A stretch of DNA of 64,000 bases, from positions 124,001 to 188,000 of the forward strand of contig NZ_NBBI01000003.1 of NCBI RefSeq assembly GCF_002197685.1. The letters run 5' to 3'. Below, in pieces: positions 52,130 through 61,149 of the stretch (its first letter is position 1; each line of letters begins with the position of its first letter). A program made the translations under genes and the position numbers. This stretch comes from Sphingomonas dokdonensis. Lineage in GTDB: Bacteria; Pseudomonadota; Alphaproteobacteria; Sphingomonadales; Sphingomonadaceae. The notes beneath the pieces were generated by a model, which was given only the letters and a program-made list of their open reading frames with translations, made no database searches and was not told where the DNA came from.

Positions 52130-52624
52130 ATGACCTTTGCGACCGCCACCATCCCCTCGCCCACCGGCGATCTCACGCTGATCGCCAGCGACGCCGGCCT
52201 CGTCGCAATCCTGTGGGACGACGATGCGGCAGCGCAGGTGCGCTATGCTCCGCGGCGCGCGGATACGCACCACCTCGTGATCGCCGCCACCGTCCGCCAG
52301 CTGGAGGAATATTTCGCCGGCACGCGCACCGCCTTCGATCTGCCGCTCGATCCGGTCGGCACGTATTTCCAGCGCGACGTTTGGCGCGCGCTCCTCACCA
52401 TCCCCTATGGCGAGACGCGCAGCTATGCCGACATCGCCCGCGCGATCGGCCGGCCGACTGCCACGCGCGCCGTGGGGGCGGCGAACGGGCGTAATCCGCT
52501 GCCGATCGTCACCCCCTGCCACCGCGTGATCGGCAGCAACGGCACGCTCACCGGCTTCGCCGGCGGCCTACCGAACAAACAGCTCTTGCTCGCGCTGGAG
52601 CAGCGCGTCAGCGCCGCTGGTTGA
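52130..52624 (+). CDS. ogt: Methylated-DNA-protein-cysteine methyltransferase
   Basis: The 164-residue DNA repair protein transfers O6-alkyl groups to its own Cys. The active-site motif PCHRV has its Cys at about residue 130, within GRNPLPIVTPCHRVIGSNG, and the DNA-binding helix-turn-helix is GETRSYADIARAIGRPTATR. It lies after mutS on the other strand; a 17-nt overlap with the convergent SDR gene is seen at the 3' end. Confidence 0.92.
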   Translation: MTFATATIPSPTGDLTLIASDAGLVAILWDDDAAAQVRYAPRRADTHHLVIAATVRQLEEYFAGTRTAFDLPLDPVGTYFQRDVWRALLTIPYGETRSYADIARAIGRPTATRAVGAANGRNPLPIVTPCHRVIGSNGTLTGFAGGLPNKQLLLALEQRVSAAG

Positions 52625-53360
52625 TCATCTTGAACACCTTGGCGTGCTGTGCGTCGTCCTGCGCCGCGCGCAGCGGCTTGCAGCGCTCCACCACGATCTC
52701 CTCGCCGTCGGGGTTCGCCTCCAGGATCGCCATCACCTCGGCGATGTAATCGGCGAGAGGCATCGCGTTGGGATCGCTGTCATGCCCCGGCATCAGCTCG
52801 GTCTGCACGCCTGGCGGGATCAGCTCGATCACACCAATCCCGCTGCCCGCCAGCTGCGCGCGGAGCGCGATCGACCAGCTGTGGATCGCCGCCTTGGTCG
52901 CATTGTACGTCGGCGTCGCGACCAGCGGGACGAAGGCGAGACCCGACGAGACGGTCATGATCGTCGCGCCCTCCTTGCCCTTCAGATGCGGCAGCAGTGC
53001 CGCGGTCAAGCGGATCGGCCCCAGCAGGTTGGTGGTGATGATCGCCTCGGCGGTGTCGAGCGTCCAGTCGTCGGCGGCGATATCCTCCGCCACCATGATG
53101 CCGGCATTCTGGATCACGACGTTGAGATCGGGATGATCGGCGCTCAGGCGCGCCGACACGTCACGGATCGCCGCCGGGTCGCTCACGTCCAGCACCACGC
53201 TCGCCATGCCCGGATTTGCCGCGACCACCGCGTCGAGCGGCCCCTGCCGCCGCCCCGCCACGATCACCTTGTTGCCCTTGGCGTGCAGCGCCTCTGCAAG
53301 CGCACGGCCGATGCCGCTGCCGCCGCCGGTGATCAGGATGGTATTGCCCGAAAGTTTCAT
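52608..53360 (-). CDS. SDR-family oxidoreductase (DltE-like)
   Basis: The 250-residue SDR has TGGGSGIGRALAEALHAKG (cofactor) and the catalytic YNATKAA. The NAGIMVAEDIAADDW and IGVIELIPPGVQTELMPGH blocks match DltE-like SDRs of unknown substrate. ATG 53360 begins MKLSGNTILITGG. It is divergent from an HxlR regulator, the common arrangement in which HxlR controls an SDR. Confidence 0.88.
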   Translation of the reverse strand: MKLSGNTILITGGGSGIGRALAEALHAKGNKVIVAGRRQGPLDAVVAANPGMASVVLDVSDPAAIRDVSARLSADHPDLNVVIQNAGIMVAEDIAADDWTLDTAEAIITTNLLGPIRLTAALLPHLKGKEGATIMTVSSGLAFVPLVATPTYNATKAAIHSWSIALRAQLAGSGIGVIELIPPGVQTELMPGHDSDPNAMPLADYIAEVMAILEANPDGEEIVVERCKPLRAAQDDAQHAKVFKMINQRR

Positions 53361-53390
53361 GCTGGCCTCCATGCGAAATGCTGGACGACA

Positions 53391-53409
53391 GGTAAGCGGG
53401 GCAGTTACC
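53391..53409. promoter_or_regulatory. Candidate HxlR operator
   Basis: GGTAA-N9-TTACC in the 85-nt region between the divergent SDR and HxlR genes is a palindrome with 5-bp arms. A further GGTAC/TTACC lies at 53436-53445, just before the HxlR start. Confidence 0.4.
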
Positions 53410-53445
53410 AACCGAAAGAAGGCACCTGAAAGTTCGGTACTTACC

Positions 53446-53841
53446 GTGCAGAAACCAGCGATCGACCACGACTATCCCGAAAACCTCGACCCACGTGTCG
53501 AGGCGCTCGTCACCCAGGTGATCGGCCGCGTCGCCGACAAATGGACCATGATCCTGCTGGAGGTGCTGACCGAGCATGGTGAGCAGCGCTTCTCGCAACT
53601 GCTCCGCGCCGCCGACGGGATCAGCCAGAAGATGTTGACCCAGACGCTGCGCCAGATGGAGCGCGACGGCCTTGTCATCCGCACCGTGCATGCTGCCGTC
53701 CCGCCGCGCGTCGATTATCGCCTGACCGATCTTGGCGAGGGGCTGAGCTACGCCTTCTGCGGCGTCTGGGTGTGGGCGGCAAAGAACGTCGATCGGATCG
53801 AGTCGGCCCGCGCCGCCTTCGATGCCGCGCGCGAGCGTTGA
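53446..53841 (+). CDS. HxlR-family transcriptional regulator
   Basis: The 131-residue protein has the HxlR winged helix: RVADKWTMILLEVLTEHGEQ, FSQLLRAADGISQKMLTQTL, RQMERDGLVIRTVHAAVPPRV. Start is GTG 53446 and the family core begins soon after. It probably senses a redox or electrophile signal and controls the divergent SDR gene. Confidence 0.88.
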   Translation: MQKPAIDHDYPENLDPRVEALVTQVIGRVADKWTMILLEVLTEHGEQRFSQLLRAADGISQKMLTQTLRQMERDGLVIRTVHAAVPPRVDYRLTDLGEGLSYAFCGVWVWAAKNVDRIESARAAFDAARER

Positions 53842-53918
53842 AGAACCGCGCGCGGATGGTTCCCATCCTCCCCCCTTGCTCCTAAAGGTCCGGCTTGAAA
53901 CCTTCGGCCGGGGGCGAA

Positions 53919-56183
53919 ATGACCGACAAGACCAGCAACACCATCCAGTTCTCCGAGCGCGAGGCGCTGCTGTTCCATTCCGAAGGCCGCCCGGGCAAGA
54001 TCGAGATCATCGCCTCCAAGCCGATGGCGACCCAGCGCGATCTGTCGCTCGCTTATTCGCCGGGCGTCGCCGTGCCGGTACAGGCGATCGCCGACGATCC
54101 CGCCACCGCCTATGATTATACCGCCAAGGGCAATCTGGTCGCCGTCATCTCCAACGGCACCGCAATCCTCGGCATGGGCAATCTCGGCGCGCTCGCCTCC
54201 AAGCCGGTGATGGAAGGCAAGGCGGTACTGTTCAAACGGTTCGCCGACGTCGATTCGATCGACCTCGAGGTGAAGACCGAGGATGTCGACGCCTTCATCA
54301 ACTGCGTCGAGCTGCTCGAGCCGTCGTTCGGCGGCATCAACCTTGAGGATATCAAGGCGCCCGAATGTTTCATCATCGAGCAGACGTTGCGCGAGCGGAT
54401 GAACATCCCGGTCTTCCATGACGATCAGCACGGCACCGCGATCATCACCGCCGCCGGCCTCATCAACGCCTGCCTGCTGACCAAGCGCTCGCTGCGCGAC
54501 GTGAAGATCGTGGTGAACGGCGCCGGTGCGGCCGCGATCGCCTGCACCGAGCTGATGAAGGCGATGGGCGTGCAGCATGACAATGTCATCATGTGCGACC
54601 GCACCGGCGTGATCTATCAAGGCCGCGAGGACGTGAACCAGTGGCAGTCGGCGCACGCCGCCGTCACCGAAGCGCGCACGCTGACCGAGGCATTGGTCGG
54701 TGCCGACGTGTTCCTTGGCCTCTCCGCCGCCGGCGCGCTGAAGCCGGAGATGGTGAAGGACATGGCGCCCGCGCCGATCATCTTCGCCATGGCCAACCCC
54801 GAGCCGGAAATCCGCCCCGAGCTAGCCAAGGAGGCGCGCCCCGACGCGATCATCGCCACCGGCCGCTCGGACTATCCGAACCAGGTCAACAACGTCCTCG
54901 GCTTCCCCTTCATCTTCCGCGGCGCGCTCGACGTGCGCGCCTCGGCAATCAACGACGCGATGAAGATCGCCGCGGCGCAGGCGATCGCCGAGCTGGCGCG
55001 CGAGCGCGTGCCCGAGGAAGTCGCCGCCGCCTATGGCGTGCAGCACGTCTTCGGCCCCGATTACATCATCCCCGCCCCGTTCGATCCGCGGCTGATGGAG
55101 ATCGTCCCCGCCGCTGTTGCGAAGGCCGCGATGGACTCGGGCGTCGCGACACGCCCGATCCTCGACATGGAGGGCTATCGCCAGGTCCTGCGCGCGCGGC
55201 TCAACCCGACCACCTCGGTCCTCAGCCTCGCCTATGAGGGCGCGCGCGCGCATCCCAAGCGCGTGCTGTTCGCCGAGGGCGAGGAGGAAGTCGTCCTGCG
55301 CGCCGCGGTCAACTTCAAGGAAGGCGGCTATGGCATTCCGGTGCTCGTCGGCCGCGACGACGTGCCCGATCGCCTGCGCGCCATGGGCATCCAGAATCCC
55401 GAGGAATACGAACTGCACAACAGCCGCATCTCGCCGCTGGTGCCGCAGATGGTCGACTTCCTCTACAAGCGGCTTCAGCGCCGCGGCTATCTGCGCCGCG
55501 ATTGCGAGCGCATGATCAACCAGGATCGCAACATCTTTGGCGCGGTGCTGCTGCAGATGGGTCATGCCGATGCGATGATCACCGGCATCACGCGCACCTG
55601 GGCGCAATCGATGCGAGAAGTGCGCCGCGTAATTGATCCGGAGGCAGGCCGCACGCCCTTCGGCATCCACGTCATGGTCGGCCAGAGCCACACCGTCTTC
55701 ATCGCAGACACCACGATGAACGAGCGCCCCACCGCCGAGCAGATGGCCGACATCGCCGAACAGACCGCCGCGGTCGCCCGCCGCATGGGCCACGAGCCGC
55801 GCGTCGCGTTCTTGAGCTATTCCACCTTCGGCAATCCCAAGGGCACGTTCCTGGAGCGGATCCGCGACGCCGTGACCGAATTGGACAAGCGCAACGTCGG
55901 CTTCGAATACGAAGGCGAGATGACGCCGGACGTCGCGCTCAATCCCAAGCAGATGGCGAACTATCCCTTTGCCCGCCTGTCCGGCCCGGCCAACGTCCTC
56001 ATCATGCCCGGCCTCCAGTCGGCGCACATCTCGGCCAAGCTCCTGCGCGAGCTGGGCGGCGACAGCGTTATCGGGCCGATGCTGATCGGCATGGAAAAGC
56101 CGGTGCAGATCGCCCCCATGACTTCAACCGCGGGCGACCTCATGACGCTAGCGGTGCTCGCCGCGGGCGGCATCGCACGCTGA
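53919..56183 (+). CDS. maeB: NADP-dependent malic enzyme (MaeB, malic domain plus PTA-like domain)
   Basis: The 754-residue enzyme converts malate to pyruvate and CO2. The N-terminal malic domain (about residues 1-425) has YSPGVAVPVQAIADDP and PVFHDDQHGTAIITAAGL; the NAD(P) loop is VVNGAGAAAIACTELMKA. The C-terminal domain resembles phosphotransacetylase (residues about 430-754), with RVLFAEGEEEVVLRAAVNFK, and usually serves regulation by acetyl-CoA. Start ATG 53919 fits the family (MTDKTSNTIQFSEREALLFH). A hairpin follows the stop. Confidence 0.93.
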   Translation: MTDKTSNTIQFSEREALLFHSEGRPGKIEIIASKPMATQRDLSLAYSPGVAVPVQAIADDPATAYDYTAKGNLVAVISNGTAILGMGNLGALASKPVMEGKAVLFKRFADVDSIDLEVKTEDVDAFINCVELLEPSFGGINLEDIKAPECFIIEQTLRERMNIPVFHDDQHGTAIITAAGLINACLLTKRSLRDVKIVVNGAGAAAIACTELMKAMGVQHDNVIMCDRTGVIYQGREDVNQWQSAHAAVTEARTLTEALVGADVFLGLSAAGALKPEMVKDMAPAPIIFAMANPEPEIRPELAKEARPDAIIATGRSDYPNQVNNVLGFPFIFRGALDVRASAINDAMKIAAAQAIAELARERVPEEVAAAYGVQHVFGPDYIIPAPFDPRLMEIVPAAVAKAAMDSGVATRPILDMEGYRQVLRARLNPTTSVLSLAYEGARAHPKRVLFAEGEEEVVLRAAVNFKEGGYGIPVLVGRDDVPDRLRAMGIQNPEEYELHNSRISPLVPQMVDFLYKRLQRRGYLRRDCERMINQDRNIFGAVLLQMGHADAMITGITRTWAQSMREVRRVIDPEAGRTPFGIHVMVGQSHTVFIADTTMNERPTAEQMADIAEQTAAVARRMGHEPRVAFLSYSTFGNPKGTFLERIRDAVTELDKRNVGFEYEGEMTPDVALNPKQMANYPFARLSGPANVLIMPGLQSAHISAKLLRELGGDSVIGPMLIGMEKPVQIAPMTSTAGDLMTLAVLAAGGIAR

Positions 56184-56192
56184 TCCGCAACG

Positions 56193-56220
56193 GGCGACCG
56201 CTTCACCCGAAGCGGTCGCC
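56193..56220. terminator. Hairpin after the malic enzyme gene
   Basis: GGCGACCGCTTC (56193-56204) pairs perfectly with GAAGCGGTCGCC (56209-56220) over a 4-nt loop. No T tract follows. Confidence 0.6.
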
Positions 56221-56316
56221 ACGGATCCGTTGGTCCGGACTATCGCGTCGGCTCGCCGCAACCTTTCACCCGCTCCAGCCATTACCCCTTCGTTCCAAGG
56301 ATTGAAGGAGGAAGCG

Positions 56317-56733
56317 ATGCGGAAAGTTGCGTTGGCCGCGATCGGTGCGGCAACAATGGTCAGCGGGTGCATGGGCACCGGCCTGGGCGGTGGCTTGGGC
56401 GGCGGTGGCGGATACGGCTATTCGGGCTATGATTATAACCGCCCCGATCCCGCGTACGGCGGCTATGAGGCCGATCGCTATTATCGCGACGATGCCCGCT
56501 ATCGTGAGCGCCGCCTGGGCACGAATGACCGCATCTATGCCGGCCGCGATGGCCGCTATTATTGCCGCCGCAACGACGGCACCACCGGCCTGATCGTCGG
56601 CGGCATCGCCGGCGGTGTGCTCGGCACGGCGCTTCGTCCGGGTGGCTCGGGCCTGCTCGGCGCGCTGCTCGGCGGCGCCGGCGGCGCGGTTGCCGGTCAG
56701 GCGATCGACAAGAACAACGTCCGCTGCCGCTAA
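56317..56733 (+). CDS. Glycine-zipper lipoprotein
   Basis: The 138-residue protein has a lipoprotein signal (VALAAIGAATMVSGC, lipobox VSGC), a Tyr/Asp/Arg-rich middle (YRDDARYRERRLGTNDRIYA), and a C-terminal glycine-zipper segment (LIVGGIAGGVLGTALRPGGS and LLGGAGGAVAGQAIDK), which resembles the surface/2TM glycine-zipper antigens of Gram-negative bacteria. Likely envelope-located; function unknown. ATG 56317 follows AAGGAGGAAGCG. Confidence 0.83.
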   Translation: MRKVALAAIGAATMVSGCMGTGLGGGLGGGGGYGYSGYDYNRPDPAYGGYEADRYYRDDARYRERRLGTNDRIYAGRDGRYYCRRNDGTTGLIVGGIAGGVLGTALRPGGSGLLGALLGGAGGAVAGQAIDKNNVRCR

Positions 56734-56895
56734 GCAGCGACGCGAAACTCGCCGTGGCACGATCGTGCCGCGGCGGGCACGCCTCTGATTACCACGCCCG
56801 CGATTAACGCGAGCGACTTAAAACCCCCTTCCCTCCACGCGTTCGACAAGGCATCCTCGCCCGCGAGCGGCTGCAGACCGCAAGTGGAGAGCAGG

Positions 56896-58356
56896 ATGAG
56901 CAAGCGAATCGCGGTGATCGGTGCGGGGATGGGCGGGCTGTGTGCCGCCATCAAATCGCGTGAAGCCGGCCACGACGTTACCGTCTTCGAACATGCCGAT
57001 TCGGTCGGCGGCACCTGGCGGGCAAACCGCTATCCCGGCGTCGCGTGCGACGTGCCCGCGATCCTCTACCAGTTCAGCTTCGCGCCCAATCCGAACTGGA
57101 GCCACAATTACGCGCGCGGCCCCGAGATCCACGATTACACCAAAAGCCTGGTAGACCAGTTCGGCCTCCCCGACGTGCTGCGCCTGAACGAGGGCGTCAC
57201 CCGGGCAAAGTGGGATTCGGGCGCGGGCACCTGGACGCTCACCACCGGAAAGGGCGCAACCGAAACGTTCGACGCGATCGTCCCCGCGCTGGGTCAACTC
57301 AGCCGGCCCTGCTTTCCCGAGATCGCCGGCGTGCACGATTTCGCCGGACCCAAATGGCATGCGGCCGAATGGGACGACAGCGTCGACCTGGCCGGCAAGC
57401 GCGTCGGCGTGATCGGCTCGGCCGCCAGCGCGGTGCAGCTTATCCCGGAGGTTGCCAAGGTCGCCGGCCACCTCACGGTGTTTCAGCGCACGCCCAACTG
57501 GGTCGTCCCGCGCAACGACAGCCGCGTCACGCCCGAGACAAAGGCGCTGATGGCCACCAACCTTGAAATGGCGATGAAGCTCGGCGCGTCGCAGCGCGCG
57601 ATGATTTTCGACAATGCCGACAATTTCTTTTGGCAGGCGTTTAAATGGACGCCCGAGGGCCGCGCCGCCTTTACCCGCAATGCGCTCGACCATCTGGAGG
57701 AGCAGGTGCCCGACCCAGAGCTGCGCACGAAGCTCACTCCCGATTACCCGATCGGCTGCAAGCGCATCCTCATCACCGACGATTTCTACCCCGCGCTGAT
57801 GCGCGACAACGTGACGCTCGAGACCGCCGGGATCCAGCAGATCGAGGCGCACGGCGTGCGCACCGCCGACGGCTTCCACGATCTAGACGTGCTGATCTTC
57901 GCCACCGGCTTCGAAACCACCCAATGGGATTGGTCGATGCAGGTGATCGGCGAGGAAGGCCGCACGCTCAAGGAAACGTGGAAGGAAGGCCCCGAAGCAT
58001 ATCTCGGCATCATGGTGTCGGGCTTCCCCAACATGTTCATGCTGTACGGCCCCAACACCAATCTCGGGCACAATTCGATCAGCTTCATGATCGAGCAGCA
58101 GGTCGGCTACATGCTGCAGACCCTGTCGGCGCTGGAGGCGGAGAAAGCCAAGGCCGCCAACGTCACCCCCGACGGCCAGCGCCGCTTCAACGAGCGCATT
58201 TCCCAGCTGCTTTCCAGCACCGTCTGGGCCGACCCGCACTGCCGCAGCTGGTACAAGGCCGCCAACGGCCGCCTGTACCAGAACTGGGCGGGCGACTGCG
58301 CCAGCTACGCCGAAGAAACCGCCGTGCTGGACCGTGAGGCGGTGGCATTGAGGTGA
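56896..58356 (+). CDS. Flavin monooxygenase, Baeyer-Villiger-like
   Basis: The 486-residue FAD/NADPH enzyme has two Rossmann motifs, VIGAGMGGLCAAIKSREAGH and VGVIGSAASAVQLIPEVAKV, and the BVMO-type fingerprint FAGPKWHAAEWD (F-x-G-x3-H-x3-W-D, where Pro or Asp closes the pattern). ATG 56896 follows GAGCAGG. Many group members oxidise ketones to esters; the substrate here is unknown. It is followed by 153 nt of mixed composition before the zinc-ribbon gene. Confidence 0.88.
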   Translation: MSKRIAVIGAGMGGLCAAIKSREAGHDVTVFEHADSVGGTWRANRYPGVACDVPAILYQFSFAPNPNWSHNYARGPEIHDYTKSLVDQFGLPDVLRLNEGVTRAKWDSGAGTWTLTTGKGATETFDAIVPALGQLSRPCFPEIAGVHDFAGPKWHAAEWDDSVDLAGKRVGVIGSAASAVQLIPEVAKVAGHLTVFQRTPNWVVPRNDSRVTPETKALMATNLEMAMKLGASQRAMIFDNADNFFWQAFKWTPEGRAAFTRNALDHLEEQVPDPELRTKLTPDYPIGCKRILITDDFYPALMRDNVTLETAGIQQIEAHGVRTADGFHDLDVLIFATGFETTQWDWSMQVIGEEGRTLKETWKEGPEAYLGIMVSGFPNMFMLYGPNTNLGHNSISFMIEQQVGYMLQTLSALEAEKAKAANVTPDGQRRFNERISQLLSSTVWADPHCRSWYKAANGRLYQNWAGDCASYAEETAVLDREAVALR

Positions 58357-58509
58357 TTGCTCGCGGCGCCCTTCGTCCGATCAGCAAGGGACCGGTGCAA
58401 GCATGATATCGACCGAAACAAAGCAAGACCAAGGACAACGTCAGCACTTCCGCCAGCAGTCAGTTACTAACTTGGTTCCAAGGCAAGGTAGCTGGCGGTG
58501 GTGTAGGCT

Positions 58510-59373
58510 ATGCGTCTAGGTTGCAAGTTCATGATTGATCTCCACGACACAATCGACACCATCAAGCGGCATCTGGCTGAAGGGTCAAATCGGTCGCTGA
58601 CTTATGCCGCGCTCGAGTGCCGCCTTGCTATTGAGCGTATCTGCTATGACCGACTGGCGCGAGCGCACGACTATATATCGCACGAGGAGGTTCGCAGTTG
58701 GCGGCCACATCACGTGATCAAGCTCATCGAGGAGGATGTCGATCCGCATGTCGCCTCAACCTACACTTTCAGCATCAGCACACAGCCTGCGTTGGAAGGC
58801 GAAGACCTGACGAAGAAGGATTACGTTACGGTCGGAACGCAGCAGGGCTTTGATGGCGCGCGCCTCGCTAAGCTCTGGAATGCGCTTTCGAATACCGCGC
58901 TGCATGTCTCGTTGCCAAAATCGAGCGGTGTGAGTGTCACGCAATTCGGCAGCGCCAGCGCGATCCGCGCCAAGGTCGAGCAGGCGCTTGGCGAGCTCGA
59001 ACGCATTGCGACCGGAACCATGACTTCGAACGGCTTCGGTCCTGGAGTTTCGTTTACCTGCGAATGCGGTCAACTCGTCAAGCGCCGCTCCGACCAGCTG
59101 TCGGCGGGCAAGGTCATCCATTGCATCAACCCGGCCTGTAACGAAAGCTATAAGGTCAAAGTCGAGGACGATAGAATCAATTTCGATGTCCGAGCGGTAC
59201 ATGTGACCTGTATGTGCGGCGAGGAACGTCGGTTCCCGAAGGCGCCTCTTGAGAAACTGAGAGTGAACGAGATCGGCCGCTCGCATTGCTCCTGCGGTGC
59301 CGAGATCATCTTTTGCTGGAAGCTGTTCAGCGCCATTCACAATCCCGATGCGGCAAAGAGTGACCTAGGCTAG
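58510..59373 (+). CDS. Unknown protein: helical N-terminal domain and C-terminal zinc ribbons
   Basis: The 287-residue product has a helical N-terminal half (SLTYAALECRLAIERICYDR, with an RLARAH sequence at residues 48-53) and a C-terminal half with two Cys-rich knuckle pairs: CECGQ with CINPAC from about residue 184, and CMCGEE with HCSCGAE from about residue 233. The layout suggests a nucleic-acid-interacting or structural zinc-ribbon protein; the R-x4-H pattern is reminiscent of HEPN motifs but is weak evidence. Base composition is lower in GC than neighbours. Start ATG 58510 is uncertain (58531 is the alternative). I do not recognise the family. Confidence 0.65.
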   Translation: MRLGCKFMIDLHDTIDTIKRHLAEGSNRSLTYAALECRLAIERICYDRLARAHDYISHEEVRSWRPHHVIKLIEEDVDPHVASTYTFSISTQPALEGEDLTKKDYVTVGTQQGFDGARLAKLWNALSNTALHVSLPKSSGVSVTQFGSASAIRAKVEQALGELERIATGTMTSNGFGPGVSFTCECGQLVKRRSDQLSAGKVIHCINPACNESYKVKVEDDRINFDVRAVHVTCMCGEERRFPKAPLEKLRVNEIGRSHCSCGAEIIFCWKLFSAIHNPDAAKSDLG

Positions 59374-59726
59374 AAGCATCAATCAGGCCACGGAACGGCG
59401 CTTGCTTTCGCTTGCTCGATCCCCAAAGCTGCCTGGCAGCTCCCGGCCCGCATTAGGGACATAGCATCACGGCCAAGGCAACGCCTGCCTAAGCGGCATC
59501 ATCGGCAACGCAAATGGCCGTTATTGGGCGACTCCTGCCACTCTCTCCATCGTCATTCCCGCGGAGGCGGGAATCCATAAGCTCTGGACCTCACGAGAGA
59601 AGCGGGCGCTGCGTCTATGAATTCCCGCCTTCGCGGGAATGACGGGGATTGGGCGGGAGCGGCCGTTACGTTAATCCGTTTACAAATAGCTTGCCGAACA
59701 TTTCCCGTGTTCCAGTCACCGCCACC
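59374..59726. other. Long intergenic region with a REP-type repeat (59551-59644)
   Basis: No gene is seen in these 353 nt. The one clear element is at 59551-59644: left arm starts CGTCATTCCCGCGGAGGCGG and right arm ends CCCGCCTTCGCGGGAATGAC plus G, with each arm able to fold on itself. This family (ATTCCCGC...GCGGGAAT) differs from the GIY-YIG-linked one. The remainder (59374-59550, 59645-59726) is ordinary spacer on the 3' side of both neighbouring genes. Confidence 0.75.
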
Positions 59727-61022
59727 TCATCCGTCACTGACGCGCTCGATATCCGCGCCCACCGCCGACAGCTTTTCCTCCAGCCGCTCATAACCACGGT
59801 CGAGGTGATACACGCGGCTCACCGACGTCTCGCCGTCCGCCGCCAGCCCCGCGAGGATCAGGCTCATCGAGGCGCGGAGGTCCGTCGCCATCACCGGCGC
59901 GCCGGCCATCCGCTCCACGCCGCGCACCACCGCGGTTCGCCCGGTCACGGTGATGTCCGCGCCCATCCGCGCCAGCTCGGGCACGTGCATGTAGCGGTTC
60001 TCGAAGATCGTCTCGGTCAGCACGCTTGCGCCATCCGCCTTGCACAGCATCGCCATGAACTGCGCCTGCATGTCGGTGGCAAAGCCGGGGAAGGGCGCGG
60101 TCGTCAGCGTCAGCGGCTGGAGCGGCCCCTGCGCCGTCACGCGCACCGCATTCTTCGTCAGCTCCACCAGCACGCCGGCGTCGGACAGCGCCGACAGGGT
60201 TGCGCCCATGCTCTCGGCATCGATCCCCACCAGCTCCAGGCTGCCGCCGGTGATCGCCGCCGCGCAGGCATAGCTGCCCGCCTCGATCCGGTCGGGCATC
60301 ACGGCATAGGTCGCGCCGTGCAGGCGATCGACGCCCTCGATCTCCAGCGTCTCGGTGCCGATCCCCTCGATCTGCGCGCCCATCGCGACAAGACAGCGGC
60401 ACAGGTCGACGATCTCCGGCTCGCGCGCGGCATTCTCGATCCGCGACGATCCCTTGGCCGTCACTGCCGCCATCACCACATTCTCGGTCGCGCCGACCGA
60501 GACCACCGGGAAGCGATAGCGCCCGCCCGTCAGCCGGGCGACGCCGTTTGTCTTGGGCGCCCGCGCGGTGACATAGCCCGCGCTCATCTCCAGCTCGGCG
60601 CCGATCGCTTCCAGCGCCTTCAGGTGCAGGTCGATCGGGCGATTGCCGATCGCGCAGCCGCCCGGCAGCGATACCCTCGCCTCGCCCGCGCGCGCCAGGA
60701 TCGGGCCGAGCACCAGGATCGACGCGCGCATCTTGCGCACGATGTCGTACGGCGCCTCGGTCGAGGTCAGTTGCCCCGCGCGGATCGTCATCACCCGGCC
60801 GAATTCGTCCGGGCGGGTGCCCTCGATCGCCGTGGATGCGCCAAGCTGGTTCAGCAGGTGGCCAAAGCCATCCACGTCGGCAAGCCGCGGCAGGTTGCGC
60901 AACGTCAGCGGCTGATCGGTCAGCAGGCCGCACGGCATCAGCGTCAGGGCGGCGTTCTTCGCGCCAGAGATCGGCAGCTTGCCCGACAGGCGGTTGCCGC
61001 CGCGAATAAGGATACGGTCCAT
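59727..61022 (-). CDS. murA: UDP-N-acetylglucosamine 1-carboxyvinyltransferase MurA
   Basis: MurA (431 residues) adds enolpyruvate to UDP-GlcNAc, the first committed step of peptidoglycan synthesis. Catalytic Cys123 lies in [35 protein letters not shown] is the N-terminal substrate loop region. The C-terminus ([21 protein letters not shown]) is typical. ATG 61022 was preferred to the GTG at 61025. It is the target of fosfomycin; Cys is present, so sensitivity is expected by family. Confidence 0.95.
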   Translation of the reverse strand: MDRILIRGGNRLSGKLPISGAKNAALTLMPCGLLTDQPLTLRNLPRLADVDGFGHLLNQLGASTAIEGTRPDEFGRVMTIRAGQLTSTEAPYDIVRKMRASILVLGPILARAGEARVSLPGGCAIGNRPIDLHLKALEAIGAELEMSAGYVTARAPKTNGVARLTGGRYRFPVVSVGATENVVMAAVTAKGSSRIENAAREPEIVDLCRCLVAMGAQIEGIGTETLEIEGVDRLHGATYAVMPDRIEAGSYACAAAITGGSLELVGIDAESMGATLSALSDAGVLVELTKNAVRVTAQGPLQPLTLTTAPFPGFATDMQAQFMAMLCKADGASVLTETIFENRYMHVPELARMGADITVTGRTAVVRGVERMAGAPVMATDLRASMSLILAGLAADGETSVSRVYHLDRGYERLEEKLSAVGADIERVSDG

Positions 61023-61149
61023 CACGGCGCATTACCGGACGCTCGCCGCCACGCCAAGCGACAGAGGCGTAACGATGTTGATCGACTTTAATGCGCCCCC
61101 GCCCGACCCGCGACTAGCGGTAGATGCTTGATCCGAGGGGCAATCACGC

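Noticed and set aside
58403..58519. 38-codon frame upstream of the zinc-ribbon gene
   Set aside because: Poor ribosome site and no similarity; the segment also reads in another frame like eroded coding sequence, so neither reading is convincing.
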